From Hyphomicrobiaceae bacterium (lineage in GTDB: Bacteria; Pseudomonadota; Alphaproteobacteria; Rhizobiales; Hyphomicrobiaceae): a DNA stretch of 64,000 bases. The notes below the pieces were generated by a model. It was given only the letters and a program-made list of their open reading frames with translations. It made no database searches and was not told where the DNA came from. The stretch is from the NCBI GenBank assembly GCA_008933705.1, contig WBUN01000004.1, forward strand, positions 1 through 64,000, given 5' to 3'. The translations under genes and the position numbers were made by a program. Within the stretch, counting starts at the first letter, position 1. Each line of letters starts with the position of its first letter. Below, piece after piece: positions 37,043-46,520 of this stretch.

Positions 37043-39265
37043 CTAGGCGGGCCGGGCCCGCTGGACGCCGACGGCTGCGGCAAGGGTGGCCAAGCCCAGA
37101 ACCACGTTGTAGCCGAGGCGCAAGCCCATGGCGGAGAAACCCGGCACGAAGGCGTTGATGTCCATGCCCGTCAACGGCTTGACGATGACGCTGATGATGG
37201 CCGGGAAGACCAGCAGCAGGCCGGCCAACCAAAACAGCGCTGTCTCCAGCATCGTGCTCTTCTTCAGGAACCAGCCCTGGGTCGCAAGCGCCAAGCAGGC
37301 GATGCCGACGCCAGTCTCAAGCCCGATCTCGACGATGTCGAGCCAGCTGCCCCCCTTTGGAATCTTGAGCAGCAGGCCGACACCCTGCGGATCGAGCACG
37401 AACACGAACGGCACCAGAAATGCAGGCATGGTGTACTTCCACGACTGCAGAGTCGTCACGTAGGGATTGCCGCCGGTTATGGCGGCAGCGGCGAACGGCG
37501 ACAATGCCGTGGGCGGCGAAACCTCCGATAGAACCGCGTAGTAGAAGATGAACATGTGCGCGGCGAAATCGGGAACGCCGAGCTTGATGAGAGCCGGCGC
37601 GGCGATGACGGCGCACATGATGTAGGAGGCCGTTACCGGCACGGCCAAGCCGACGATCCAGACGATTGCAGCGGTGAAGATCGTGGTGAGCAGGAGACTG
37701 CCCTGTGCGTAGCCGATGATGATGTCGGCGAAGCGTTGCGCAAGCCCGGTGAGCGTGACGACGCCGACGATGATCCCCGCCGTCGCGCACGTCGCGGCCA
37801 CGTTGAGCACGCCGGTCGTGCCCTCCTTCATGGCTTGCGCGAAACGCTGCGTGGTCGGCGCCCGCTGCGGCGCGAAAAGCCCGATGGCTGCGGCAATCGC
37901 GAGCGGCGCAAAAACCAGCAGCCACGTGAACTGACCAACGAGGCTGCTTGCAGACAAGCCTGAAAGGCTGAGCACGACGTTAGCCAGGCAAACCACGAGC
38001 GGAAGCGCAACCAACGCCGGCACGATGGCGGTGTCCGACCGCAGCGTGCTGACGGCAATCGCCAGAATGGTGGCCCAGAAGACGGCGAGCACCGGCGAAA
38101 AGCCGAGCAGCATGAAGGCGATGATCGAGATGAGCGAGCCGAAGTGGAACCAGTACCGCTTGGTGATCTGCCACAAGGCGCCCTTTGCGACCATGAGCTC
38201 GCCGGACCCGCCCTGCTTGCGGGAGTCGATCTCCACCATGACGAGAATGGCGAGGTAATAGAGAACGGTTGGAATGGTCGCCATGAGGATCACGTCGAAA
38301 TACGAGATCTTCAGGAACTCGGCGATCAGGAAGGCGGCTGCGCCCAGCACCGGCGGCGAGATGATGGCGCCCAACCCGCCTGCAGCAAGCAGGCCGCCGG
38401 CCGCGTTCTTGTCGTAGCCGGCCTTGGCCAGCAGTGGATGCGCCACGGTGCCGATCGTCACCGTCGTGGCAACACCGGAGCCAGAGGGACCGCCCAGAAG
38501 GAACGACGACAGCACCACGGCGCGGCCCGCCGAATTGCGCCGGCCGCCCATGGCCGCAAAGGAAAAGTCGATGAAGAAGCGTCCCGCACCGGAGTGCTGC
38601 AGCACGGCACCGAAGATCGTGAACAGGATGATGAGGCTCGATGCCACGTCGACCGTCGTGCCGAAGATGCCTTCCAGGGTCATGTACAGGTGGGCAACGA
38701 GATCCTCCAGCGCGTATCCGCGATGCGTCCAGGGAGGCGGCAGGTGGTTGCCGAACATGGCATACAGCAGAAACACGATGGCTACGCCCGGCATGATGAG
38801 GCCGGTCGCGCGCCGCGTGCCTTCCAGCAGCAGCACTACAAAGGCGACGCCTACCAGATAGTCGGTGGTGGTCGGCATGGTTGCGCGGTCGCCGAAATAG
38901 GCGCCTTGCGAGAGAACATAGAGAATGGTTCCCGCGCTCGCGGCCGCCAGCAGATAGTCCCACCAGCGGATGCGATCGCGAAATCGCTTGGCCATCGGAA
39001 AGAGAAGGAAGCAAAGAAAGAGGACCATGCCGACATGCGCGGGCCGCAGCACGTGGGCTGGAACGATTTCGTAGGCGGCATAGAGGTGGAAGAAGGAAAC
39101 GATGACCGCCACGGCGGCAATGGCCGTGCCGACCCAGCCGCCCAGACGGTTGAATGCGCCCTCTTCCTCCTCGATGTATTTCTCGATCTGCTCGCGCGTA
39201 TCTTCGGCGAGCTCCGCCGGCGCAATGGGAGAGCCTGAATCGGCATTGACGACTTTACTTTCCAC
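37043..39265 (-). CDS. TRAP transporter fused permease (4TM/12TM)
   Basis: 740 residues from GTG at 39265, chosen because AAGGGAAA lies eight bases upstream; the GTG at 39286 has none. After a hydrophilic N-terminus (DTREQIEKYIEEEEGAF) there are many membrane helices. The large DctM-like part includes GPSGSGVATTVTIGTVAHPLLAKAG and SEVSPPTALSPFAAAAITGG. The fused small and large TRAP subunits are typical of the TAXI subfamily, energised by the membrane ion gradient. The partner binding protein is the leftward gene upstream, 210 bases away. Confidence 0.94.
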   Translation of the reverse strand: MESKVVNADSGSPIAPAELAEDTREQIEKYIEEEEGAFNRLGGWVGTAIAAVAVIVSFFHLYAAYEIVPAHVLRPAHVGMVLFLCFLLFPMAKRFRDRIRWWDYLLAAASAGTILYVLSQGAYFGDRATMPTTTDYLVGVAFVVLLLEGTRRATGLIMPGVAIVFLLYAMFGNHLPPPWTHRGYALEDLVAHLYMTLEGIFGTTVDVASSLIILFTIFGAVLQHSGAGRFFIDFSFAAMGGRRNSAGRAVVLSSFLLGGPSGSGVATTVTIGTVAHPLLAKAGYDKNAAGGLLAAGGLGAIISPPVLGAAAFLIAEFLKISYFDVILMATIPTVLYYLAILVMVEIDSRKQGGSGELMVAKGALWQITKRYWFHFGSLISIIAFMLLGFSPVLAVFWATILAIAVSTLRSDTAIVPALVALPLVVCLANVVLSLSGLSASSLVGQFTWLLVFAPLAIAAAIGLFAPQRAPTTQRFAQAMKEGTTGVLNVAATCATAGIIVGVVTLTGLAQRFADIIIGYAQGSLLLTTIFTAAIVWIVGLAVPVTASYIMCAVIAAPALIKLGVPDFAAHMFIFYYAVLSEVSPPTALSPFAAAAITGGNPYVTTLQSWKYTMPAFLVPFVFVLDPQGVGLLLKIPKGGSWLDIVEIGLETGVGIACLALATQGWFLKKSTMLETALFWLAGLLLVFPAIISVIVKPLTGMDINAFVPGFSAMGLRLGYNVVLGLATLAAAVGVQRARPA

Positions 39266-39475
39266 GAGACTTTCCCTTCCAACCACGTTGGGCGACGCCG
39301 GGCTTTCTTGGTTGTGGGCATGCTACACGAGCGGGCATGACGCGGTCACCATCGCGAGCGCAGGCATGGCGGGAAGCGCAAGCTGCGATGCCGGTTAACC
39401 GTGCGGAAAACGAAACTGCCGGACACTTGCTGGTCCGGCAGTCCGTGCATGACATGCCCTCAGGCATTCAGGCCG

Positions 39476-40438
39476 TCACTCGACCTTCATGCCTTTCTCC
39501 TTGAAGTACTTCAGCGCGCCCGGATGCCAGGGAATGCCCGCCCGATTCGACGTCTGCCATTCGGGCTTGATGTTGAGCGCCTCCTTGTGCACCAGCGCGA
39601 GATCGGCGCGCTTCTCCAGCATGATCTTGGTGAGCTGGTAGGCAAGATCTTCCGACATGTTGGCGTTCACAGCCATGATGTTCCAGACCGTGTTGTTCTT
39701 GGCATCCGCGTCCATGCCCTTGTAGGTGGCCGCCGGGATCGTCGCTTCGGCGTAGAGCGGCCCATACTTCGCGTTCATCTTGGCGGTGAGAGGGGCAATG
39801 TTGAGGATCTTGATCTTGACGTTGGGTGTCGCCGCCAGATCCGTTATCGCTGCCGTCGGCAATCCGCCGACCCAGAAGAACCCGTCGATCTTCCTGTCCT
39901 TGAGCGCATTGACGCTCTCGGCCACGCCAAGGCGCTCCTTGACGATGTCTTTGTCGTGCGCGAGGCCCGCGGCCTCGAGCACGCGGATCGCATAGACTTC
40001 GGTCGCGCTGCCGGGAGAGCCGGTGGAGATGCGCTTGCCCTTCATATCCTCCACCTTGGTGATGCCGGTGCCTTCGACCGTCACCACGTGCATGTGGTTG
40101 GGATACATGACGGCCAGCGCCCTGATCGGGAGCTTGGCGGGAAACTTGTCCTTGCCGTTGATGGCGTCCCAGGCCGCATCGACCTGCGAGAACGCGATAT
40201 CGGCCTTTCCGGACGCTATCAGCTGAAGATTGGCGACCGAGCCGCCGGTGACCTGCGCGGTTGCGGTGACGCCCGGAATCTCCTTGCCGAGGATGTTGCC
40301 GAAGCCGCCGCCGAGGGGATAGTAGACGCCGCCTGTGCCGCCGGTGGCGATCGACAACTGCTTGGCTTGCTGCGCCTGGACGCCGCCAGCGCCGATAGCC
40401 ACGGCAGCAGCGACAACCAGCAAAGTTCCAAATCGCAT
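39476..40438 (-). CDS. TAXI-family TRAP transporter periplasmic binding protein
   Basis: 320 residues. It has a signal peptide (MRFGTLLVVAAAVAIGAGGV, cleaved after VQAQQA) and the TAXI hallmark ATGGTGGVYYPLGGGFGNIL. Later regions such as RISTGSPGSATEVYAIRVLEAAG and YPNHMHVVTVEG also fit the family. It binds an organic acid or amino acid for the fused TRAP permease, which follows downstream. GGGAGA lies before the ATG. The substrate is unknown. Confidence 0.94.
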   Translation of the reverse strand: MRFGTLLVVAAAVAIGAGGVQAQQAKQLSIATGGTGGVYYPLGGGFGNILGKEIPGVTATAQVTGGSVANLQLIASGKADIAFSQVDAAWDAINGKDKFPAKLPIRALAVMYPNHMHVVTVEGTGITKVEDMKGKRISTGSPGSATEVYAIRVLEAAGLAHDKDIVKERLGVAESVNALKDRKIDGFFWVGGLPTAAITDLAATPNVKIKILNIAPLTAKMNAKYGPLYAEATIPAATYKGMDADAKNNTVWNIMAVNANMSEDLAYQLTKIMLEKRADLALVHKEALNIKPEWQTSNRAGIPWHPGALKYFKEKGMKVE

Positions 40439-40614
40439 GGTCCGAGATCTCCCTAGTCGGTGGGGCAGCCATGGTTCGTCCACGGCCATTCCTTCGGCTA
40501 TTAGCGGAAACAGCCGTCCGGGGAAAGTGGACATTCGAGAAAATCGGCAGGCAATGCCGGGACTTGTCGGACCCCGAGCCTGGGCCTAGACGTCATGCAG
40601 GAGTGATGCGACCC

Positions 40615-41166
40615 ATGCGCCAGCCAGCAATGCCGTCGGCCGGGCGGGGCTATTTCGCGATCGGCGCCGAGCGGATCTCGAAAAGCCTCAACCTCGGCAA
40701 CCTCATGCGTTCGGCGCACGGTTTCGGCGCCAGCTTCACGTTCACGGTAGGGGCGAGCTATCAAGCGCTCGAGGCCTTCGCCGACACATCCAAGAGCAGG
40801 CAGCACGTGCCCCACTACAATTGGGCCAGCGTCGAGGAGCTTGCGCTGCCCGACGGCTGCAGGCTGGTCGGTGTGGAGCTCCTCGATGAGGCCATCGACC
40901 TGCCGAGCTTCCGGCATCCGCTGCGAGCGGCCTATGTCCTGGGCCCCGAGCGTGGATCACTGTCGGCGGCCCTCATCGCCCGCTGCGACCATGTGGTGAA
41001 GATACCGACGAGCTTCTGCATCAATGTCGCGATGGCCGGTGCAATCGTCATGTACGATCGCGTTCGCTCGCTCGGGCGGTTCGCGGCGCGGCCGCTGAGC
41101 GAGGGCGACCCTGCCAACACGATGGGGCACGAAGGCGGTCGTCAGTCGCGCGACCGGCGCAACTGA
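40615..41166 (+). CDS. TrmH/SpoU-family RNA methyltransferase
   Basis: 183 residues with the SpoU knotted-fold motifs: NLGNLMRSAHGFGASFTF (motif 1), AAYVLGPERGSLSAAL (motif 2) and IPTSFCINVAMAGAIVMYDRV (motif 3, SAM-binding). It 2'-O-methylates tRNA or rRNA. The ATG at 40606 is too close to AGGAG (2 bases), so I chose 40615 (11-base spacing); 40630 is also possible. It is convergent with smr and overlaps it by 25 bases. Confidence 0.9.
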   Translation: MRQPAMPSAGRGYFAIGAERISKSLNLGNLMRSAHGFGASFTFTVGASYQALEAFADTSKSRQHVPHYNWASVEELALPDGCRLVGVELLDEAIDLPSFRHPLRAAYVLGPERGSLSAALIARCDHVVKIPTSFCINVAMAGAIVMYDRVRSLGRFAARPLSEGDPANTMGHEGGRQSRDRRN

Positions 41167-41762
41167 ATGTACAGCGCACCTTCACCCCCGTGGCGAATGC
41201 CGGCCGCCGTGTAGCTGACCACGATGGCCCTCATATCGGGCTCCTCCAGCCAAAGGGGCACACTGCGTCGCAGGACACCCCGGCGCGACTGACCCAGAGC
41301 ATCGCCGAGATGATCGCCGCGCTCCTGCTCTTCGCCCTTGCCGGTGATCACCAGCACGGTCCTGCGGCCCTTCGCGTGATTGTCGAGCAGAAAGGCGCGG
41401 AGGCGTGCTCGTGCCTCCTTCTGGCGGTCACCATGCAGATCGATGCGGGCTTCGATCTCGGCCTTGCCGGCAGTGATCCGGCGCACCGCACGGCGGTCGA
41501 ATTCCGCCAACGGCGGTGACTTGCTCACCTTGGTGCGCGGCGATGCGAGTGGAGCCTGCTTGAGATCGACGGGCGCTACAGCCTTCCTGGATGCGGCTGC
41601 CGCTGGGGCTCTGGCCGCCGGCTGATCGGCGCTCGCGGCCGCACCCACGCGCTGCTTCGCCTTGATGGGCTTGAGCGCGCGTGTTGCATGATCCCAGAGC
41701 TCGACCTCCTCAGGCGTGACGGCCCTGCTGCCGCCCGGGGACTGCCGACCGCTTCGACTCAT
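41142..41762 (-). CDS. Smr-domain protein
   Basis: 206 residues. The Smr endonuclease-like domain is in the C-terminal half: EARIDLHGDRQKEARARLRAFL, HAKGRRTVLVITGKG and TAAGIRHGGEGALYIQLRR. The N-terminal half is basic, low-complexity linker (AASADQPAARAPAAAASRKA). Smr proteins have nuclease or ribosome-rescue roles. Its first ATG overlaps the MltA stop (ATGA at 41759), so the two are coupled. The 3' end overlaps the convergent methyltransferase gene. Confidence 0.9.
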   Translation of the reverse strand: MSRSGRQSPGGSRAVTPEEVELWDHATRALKPIKAKQRVGAAASADQPAARAPAAAASRKAVAPVDLKQAPLASPRTKVSKSPPLAEFDRRAVRRITAGKAEIEARIDLHGDRQKEARARLRAFLLDNHAKGRRTVLVITGKGEEQERGDHLGDALGQSRRGVLRRSVPLWLEEPDMRAIVVSYTAAGIRHGGEGALYIQLRRSRD

Positions 41763-43033
41763 TGCGGCGTCTTCTTCGGCGTCACCTTGGTCTGTGCGGC
41801 CTGCGCACGCAACGGTGCCTCGTTCGGCAGCAGCACAAAGAACTGCCCGGCATGCTTGGTGACACCCGCCAAACGCCCGGCAGCATCGCCGGAGCCGAAA
41901 TATATGTCGCCGCGCTCCGGGCCCTTGATGGCAGAGCCTACGTCTTGCGCGATCATCAGGCGATTGAAAGCCCCGCCCGCCCTATTGACGTGCGTCATGC
42001 CGGCGGCGCTGAGATAGATCGGAATGCCGAGCGTATGATGGCTGGGATCGACCGCTAGGCTGCGGCCCGGCGTCAGCACCGCATTCATGGCCCCCAGGGG
42101 ACCCGTGGCTTCCGTGCCCTTCAGCTCGCGGAAGAACACGTACGATGCATTCTGCCACATCACCTTCTTCGCACGCTCGGGATCGGCTTTGAGCCACTTC
42201 GCCAGCGCACCCATCGACACCTTGTCGGCGGCCAGCAACCCCTTCTCGATCAAGTAGCGGCCGATCGATGTGTAAGGGTGGCCGTTCTTTCCGTCGTAGT
42301 GGACGCGGATGACCGTGCCGTCGGTGAGCTTGACGCGGCCCGAGCCTTGGATCTGCATGAAGAACACGTCGACGGGGTCGGCAAAATAGAGCAACTCGAG
42401 ATTCTTGCCCTTCAGCGCCCCCTGCTCGATTTGGGCCCGCGTGAAGAACGGCTCGACGCCCTTGTCCGTCTTGCGTGCATGGGTAAGGCTCGCGCCCACC
42501 GTGCCACGCTGCGTCTCGTCAACCAGGTTAACCAGATCCGGCGGGCGCCTGTAGACCGGCGTCTTGAATTGCCCCTGCGGGGTGCGCGAACCGTGGATCA
42601 ACGGCTCGTAGTAGCCCGTGAACAGCCCCTTGGGACCTTTGTGCGAGAGGGCATTGGGCGTGAAGTTCTCCTCGAAAAACGTCTTGGCAGCATCCTTGCT
42701 GGCGTGTGCAGGAAGCTGGCCGGCCGCGGTGCATGCGCGAACCAGGGCAGCGGGCGGTGGAGGCACCTTATCGGACGCCGTTCGCTCGCGTGCACTTGCC
42801 AGCACGCGCTCGCAGGATTTTCGAAATGCCTTGAACGCGGCGGCGTGATCGTCCTCGTTCCACGCCGGCAGCTCAGCAAACGTCAATGGCTTGTAGACAA
42901 TCGCGGCGCTCATCCTGCCTTTCTCCAGCCGCTTGGGCTGCGAACTGGCCTCAGCGCCGGCGGCAATCATGCCGCCAACAAGAGCGGCTGCCGACACAAC
43001 GATGGCGCACCGCACAACTACGCTCGATGCCAA
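41759..43033 (-). CDS. mltA: Membrane-bound lytic murein transglycosylase A
   Basis: 424 residues from a TTG at 43033 with GGGGAAGG just upstream. An N-terminal hydrophobic segment (VVVRCAIVVSAAALVGGMIAAGA) is a signal peptide or anchor. The MltA domain follows: KGLFTGYYEPLIHGSRT and the 3D-domain region VDVFFMQIQGSGRVKLTDGT, with the catalytic Asp of the 3D domain in QDVGSAIKGPERGDIYFGSG. It cleaves the glycan backbone of peptidoglycan. No lipobox cysteine is visible. Confidence 0.93.
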   Translation of the reverse strand: MASSVVVRCAIVVSAAALVGGMIAAGAEASSQPKRLEKGRMSAAIVYKPLTFAELPAWNEDDHAAAFKAFRKSCERVLASARERTASDKVPPPPAALVRACTAAGQLPAHASKDAAKTFFEENFTPNALSHKGPKGLFTGYYEPLIHGSRTPQGQFKTPVYRRPPDLVNLVDETQRGTVGASLTHARKTDKGVEPFFTRAQIEQGALKGKNLELLYFADPVDVFFMQIQGSGRVKLTDGTVIRVHYDGKNGHPYTSIGRYLIEKGLLAADKVSMGALAKWLKADPERAKKVMWQNASYVFFRELKGTEATGPLGAMNAVLTPGRSLAVDPSHHTLGIPIYLSAAGMTHVNRAGGAFNRLMIAQDVGSAIKGPERGDIYFGSGDAAGRLAGVTKHAGQFFVLLPNEAPLRAQAAQTKVTPKKTPQ

Positions 43034-43064
43034 AGCGCCTTCCCCCGTTTGCCAGGCTGTCCCC

Positions 43065-43805
43065 CTAGTTTGCAGCCTGCGTGGCGATCAGTCTCCAATT
43101 CGGGTTGCGCGAGGCGACCTCGCGGGCAAATGTCCAGATGTCCGTGACCTCCTTGATCCGCTTGGGATCGCCGGCAATCACCTCGCCCGCTCTGTCGCGC
43201 GTTGCCGAGATCAGCTCGCTGACAAACTTGATCGTGATCTGGGCAACGCCGCCCTTCAGCTCCGCTTCGACGATGTCCGCAGACTTGATGCCGACGAAGC
43301 TCTGATCGATCTGGTCGCTGCGGCTCTCACGCTCGCTGATGGCGCCGGCGAAGCCGTCGTAGACCTCACGGCTGAGCAAATCCTTGAGCGTCTTGCGATT
43401 ACCCTCGGCAAAGGCCGTCACGATGATCTCGTACGCCGCCCGAGCACCTTTCAGGAATTCCTCGGGCTCAAAGCTCCGGTCGGCCCGGATGATCTCGACA
43501 AGCCCGGCCGCAAGACCGCTGTTTCCGGCGGCAATGCCTCTTGCCCGCTCCTCGACGTCGGTCCGCACCTCCTGCTCGGCCGGCCGCATCTCCAAATCTT
43601 CGCGCTCCCGGCGTGGCAGCGTTACGACCTTGTCCTGCCCAACCATCTTGCCATTGCGCTGGCTGGCCTCCTGCTGGGCCTTGTAGCGCTCGTAACGCGC
43701 CTGCTCATGGCCAGTGCGACGGCCCAGCACGCTGCGCAGCTTCAGGAAGATGACGACTGCCAATACGAGGAACAGTAGCGTTGTTAAGTCGATTCTGCCA
43801 TCCAT
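43065..43805 (-). CDS. Tim44/TimA-domain membrane-associated protein
   Basis: 246 residues with one N-terminal membrane anchor (LTTLLFLVLAVVIFLKLRSVLG), a charged linker (EQARYERYKAQQEASQRNG) and a C-terminal Tim44-like domain (EEFLKGARAAYEIIVTAFAEG, then LKDLLSREVYDGFAGAI and AQITIKFVSELISATRD). In Alphaproteobacteria this is the TimA relative of mitochondrial Tim44, thought to act at the inner membrane. The gene lies 31 bases upstream of mltA, a conserved neighbourhood with secB and fxsA. Confidence 0.92.
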   Translation of the reverse strand: MDGRIDLTTLLFLVLAVVIFLKLRSVLGRRTGHEQARYERYKAQQEASQRNGKMVGQDKVVTLPRREREDLEMRPAEQEVRTDVEERARGIAAGNSGLAAGLVEIIRADRSFEPEEFLKGARAAYEIIVTAFAEGNRKTLKDLLSREVYDGFAGAISERESRSDQIDQSFVGIKSADIVEAELKGGVAQITIKFVSELISATRDRAGEVIAGDPKRIKEVTDIWTFAREVASRNPNWRLIATQAAN

Positions 43806-44006
43806 CGCCGTGCTTTCACGCCAGTGCCTCTACGCGCTTCATGTAGGTTGCCGCGCGGGCCAGAACCAGCCCCAGCAGCGGTCTGGTTCGCAAGTGGCAT
43901 CAGGTTCGCCGCCGCTGCAGCGCAAATCTTAGGACATTGGCGAGCGCAAGCCAACCCGCAAGGCTTTGTTTATGCTAGCTGCCGGGACTGAGATAAAGGA
44001 CGCCGG

Positions 44007-44525
44007 ATGGCACGTCTTGGGATAGGCTTGGTTCTGATCGCACTGCCCCTTGTAGAGATCGCAGTGCTGATCAAGGCCGGACAGCTAATCGGATTCTGGG
44101 CTACCCTGGCGGTTGTCGTAGCCACAGGCGCGCTCGGCATCATGGTCCTTGCTCAGCAGCGGTTCGCCATGCTGAGCGGGATGCTCAAGGCCGTGAACGA
44201 GGGGCAGCCCCCGGTTGCCCCCGTGATCGACGGGGCGTTTCTTGTGCTCGCCGGGGGACTGCTGTTCTCGCCGGGGCTGATCGCAGACACCATCGGCCTG
44301 CTGCTGCTGATTGGTCCGGTCAGGCGCTTTGTCGCCCGCTGGAGCATCACGGCAATTGCAACCCGGTCGGGCCTCGAGGCCGGAAGATTCCGAGGGGATG
44401 ACGGGATGTCCGGCCGCAATCGGAGCCCTGGCGCAGGCTCCGGGCCGATAATCGAAGGCGAGTTCAAGCGGCTCGACGAGAAGACCACCGGCCCGGGCCA
44501 GAACAAGGGAGTCACGCGCAAGTAG
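44007..44525 (+). CDS. fxsA: FxsA-family membrane protein
   Basis: 172 residues. The first 120 form the FxsA core: GIGLVLIALPLVEIAVLIKAGQLIGFWATL and LAGGLLFSPGLIADTIGLLLLIGPVR, with the characteristic RFAMLSGMLKAVNEGQ between. There are three to four membrane helices. The C-terminal tail is hydrophilic (GAGSGPIIEGEFKRLDEK). In E. coli FxsA suppresses phage T7 exclusion by F plasmid; its normal role is unknown. It is divergent from tim44 and upstream of secB. Confidence 0.92.
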   Translation: MARLGIGLVLIALPLVEIAVLIKAGQLIGFWATLAVVVATGALGIMVLAQQRFAMLSGMLKAVNEGQPPVAPVIDGAFLVLAGGLLFSPGLIADTIGLLLLIGPVRRFVARWSITAIATRSGLEAGRFRGDDGMSGRNRSPGAGSGPIIEGEFKRLDEKTTGPGQNKGVTRK

Positions 44526-44638
44526 CGGGCTCCGCTGCGGCCGCAAGCCGTGTTGCGAGCGGCCGTATGCCCGTGCTAGCCACCGGCTCGTAGAGCACCT
44601 GCCGGCACAAGCCGCAAAGCCGAGAAGAGGATCGATCG

Positions 44639-45151
44639 ATGGTGGACTCCAAGGACAGCGGCAACGGCAACGTCGGCGCTCCGCCGGCCGGCAGCCAACA
44701 AGTCCAGATTCAGGCGCGTGTCCTGGGCCAATACATCAAGGATCTCTCTTTCGAGAATCCGAACGTTCACAAGATGCTCGGCGGTCCGGGCGACAAGCCC
44801 AATCTCCGCGTAGAATTCAATGTGAACGCTACGAAGGTTGCCGACAACGTGTTCGAGAGCGCGATACTGTTCAAGGCCGAGGCCGCCAACAAGGCCGGCG
44901 TCATCTACGACATGGAGCTCGCCTACGCGGGTCTTTTCCAGATCGAGAACATGCCCGATCAGGCTCTCGAGCCGTTCCTGCTGATCAACTGCCCTGCGCT
45001 GCTGTTTCCGTTCCTGCGCCGTCTTGTGGCCGATCTGACCCGCGAAGGCGGTTTCCCGCCGCTGCTGCTCGATCCCATCGACTTTGCAGGACTCTATGTG
45101 AAGCGCCAGCAGGAGAAGGGCGGGCAGCCGGCTCAGCCGCCGGTCAACTAG
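44639..45151 (+). CDS. secB: Protein-export chaperone SecB
   Basis: 170 residues of the SecB tetramer fold: IQARVLGQYIKDLSFENPN, VEFNVNATKVADNVFESAIL, DMELAYAGLFQIENM and LINCPALLFPFLRRLVADLTREGGFPPLLLDPIDFAGLY. SecB holds precursor proteins unfolded and delivers them to SecA. AGAGG lies ahead of the ATG. It overlaps the convergent dnaQ by eight bases. Confidence 0.96.
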   Translation: MVDSKDSGNGNVGAPPAGSQQVQIQARVLGQYIKDLSFENPNVHKMLGGPGDKPNLRVEFNVNATKVADNVFESAILFKAEAANKAGVIYDMELAYAGLFQIENMPDQALEPFLLINCPALLFPFLRRLVADLTREGGFPPLLLDPIDFAGLYVKRQQEKGGQPAQPPVN

Positions 45152-45869
45152 GCTCGCCGGACGTGCCCGCGCTTTCAGCCGTGAAACGCAACCACAGCGC
45201 GTTCGGACCCAGTGTCTTCACGAAGTCCCGGTGAGCCTGCTCCGCCTCCGCGGTAAGCCGCGCAGGCAATGGCGACGGGCGCTGTCTCGCGGCCGAGGCA
45301 CGCGTCCTTGTCGGCTCGTCCCTGGCAGTCTGGCCGCCTAGCCCCAGTGTTGCCTGTCGTTCGCCCAGCAGCTCGACATAGACGCCTGCCAGCAGGAGCG
45401 AGTCGATAAGCGCGCCGTGCTTGGACCGCTCCGAATTGTCGATGCCGTAGCGCTTGCAGAGTGCATCCAGGGTGTTCGGTCCGGCCGGATGCCGGCGGCG
45501 CGCCAGAGCCAGCGTGTCGACGACGCGATCCGCCCGCAGCAGCGGTCTTGGGATGCGGGCCAGCTCAGCATTGAGAAAACCTATGTCGAAGCTGGCGTTG
45601 TGGATGACGAGCTGGGATTCGCCGATGAACATCAGGAATTCGTCGGCGATATCGCCAAACACGGGCTTGTCCTTGAGGAACTCCAGCGTCAGGCCGTGCA
45701 CGGCAACGGCATCCGGATGAATGTCCCGCTCCGGATTGAGATAGCGATGAAACTCGCGCCCCGTCGGAATGCGATTGACGATTTCGATGCAGCCGAGCTC
45801 GATCAACCTGTCGCCGCGGCTGTGATCGAGGCCGGTCGTTTCAGTGTCGAGAACGATCTCGCGCAGCAT
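45144..45869 (-). CDS. dnaQ: DNA polymerase III epsilon subunit (3'-5' exonuclease)
   Basis: 241 residues. The exonuclease motifs are VLDTETTGLDHSRGDR (Exo I), VIHNASFDIGFLNAEL (Exo II) and SKHGALIDSLLLAGVYVEL (Exo III, H-x-x-x-x-D). It proofreads for the replicative polymerase. The C-terminal tail (about 60 residues) is hydrophilic and contains the TRASAARQRPSP stretch typical of the alpha-subunit binding tail. It is followed on the same strand by none of its operon; coaE lies upstream. Confidence 0.96.
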   Translation of the reverse strand: MLREIVLDTETTGLDHSRGDRLIELGCIEIVNRIPTGREFHRYLNPERDIHPDAVAVHGLTLEFLKDKPVFGDIADEFLMFIGESQLVIHNASFDIGFLNAELARIPRPLLRADRVVDTLALARRRHPAGPNTLDALCKRYGIDNSERSKHGALIDSLLLAGVYVELLGERQATLGLGGQTARDEPTRTRASAARQRPSPLPARLTAEAEQAHRDFVKTLGPNALWLRFTAESAGTSGEPS

Positions 45870-45905
45870 CGATATCGCACCTTGTGGAATGAATACGCGA
45901 GCACG

Positions 45906-46520
45906 CTACGCCCAGAACGTCGCGTAGGCGGAGCCTTTCCGGCCCCTTAGTGATTCGATGATCTTATCGACCTGAGCCATGCTGTCGGCAATGGTGCCGC
46001 CGGTGTCCACAACGAAATCGGCACGGGCCCTCTTCTCAGCGTCGGGCATCTGGCGCGCCATGATCTGTTCAAGCTTCTCGGACGTCATGCCCGGGCGCGC
46101 ACTGACGCGGGTGCGCTGAGCTTCCGGCGACGCACTGACCACGATGACGACATCGACGCGCTTCTCTCCGCCGGTCTCGAGAAGGAGAGGAATCTCAAGC
46201 ACAGCCATCTCGGCGCCGCGCGCTGCCTCGGAACCGAGGAACGCGCGCTCGGCCGCAAAGACCAGGGGATGGACGATGGCTTCCAGCCGCGCGAACCCCT
46301 GCGCGTTCCCCATCAACACTCTGGCCAGCTTCTGCCGGTCGACCTTGCCGCCGGCGGTAGTGCCTGGGAATGCCTCTTCTATCGGTGCAACCGCAGCGCC
46401 CTCGTAGAGCCTGTGCACCTCGGCATCGGCATCGAAGACGCCGATCCCGAGATCCTTGAGACGCGCGGCGACCGTCGACTTGCCCATGCCGATAGACCCC
46501 GTGAGGCCAATGATCAGCAT
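45906..46520 (-). CDS. coaE: Dephospho-CoA kinase
   Basis: 204 residues. The P-loop is LTGSIGMGKSTVA near the N-terminus, followed by the family motifs IGVFDADAEVHRLYEG and VLEIPLLLETGGEKRVDVVIVV. The enzyme makes the last step of coenzyme A synthesis. Its ATG overlaps the aroE stop (46514-46520). coaE, aroE and maf run head to tail with overlaps, a typical alphaproteobacterial operon with dnaQ. Confidence 0.95.
   Translation of the reverse strand: MLIIGLTGSIGMGKSTVAARLKDLGIGVFDADAEVHRLYEGAAVAPIEEAFPGTTAGGKVDRQKLARVLMGNAQGFARLEAIVHPLVFAAERAFLGSEAARGAEMAVLEIPLLLETGGEKRVDVVIVVSASPEAQRTRVSARPGMTSEKLEQIMARQMPDAEKRARADFVVDTGGTIADSMAQVDKIIESLRGRKGSAYATFWA

Noticed and set aside
38144-39238. A 364-codon open frame opposite the TRAP permease
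   Set aside because: Shadow of a strongly hydrophobic real gene; its own product is charged and unlike any family.
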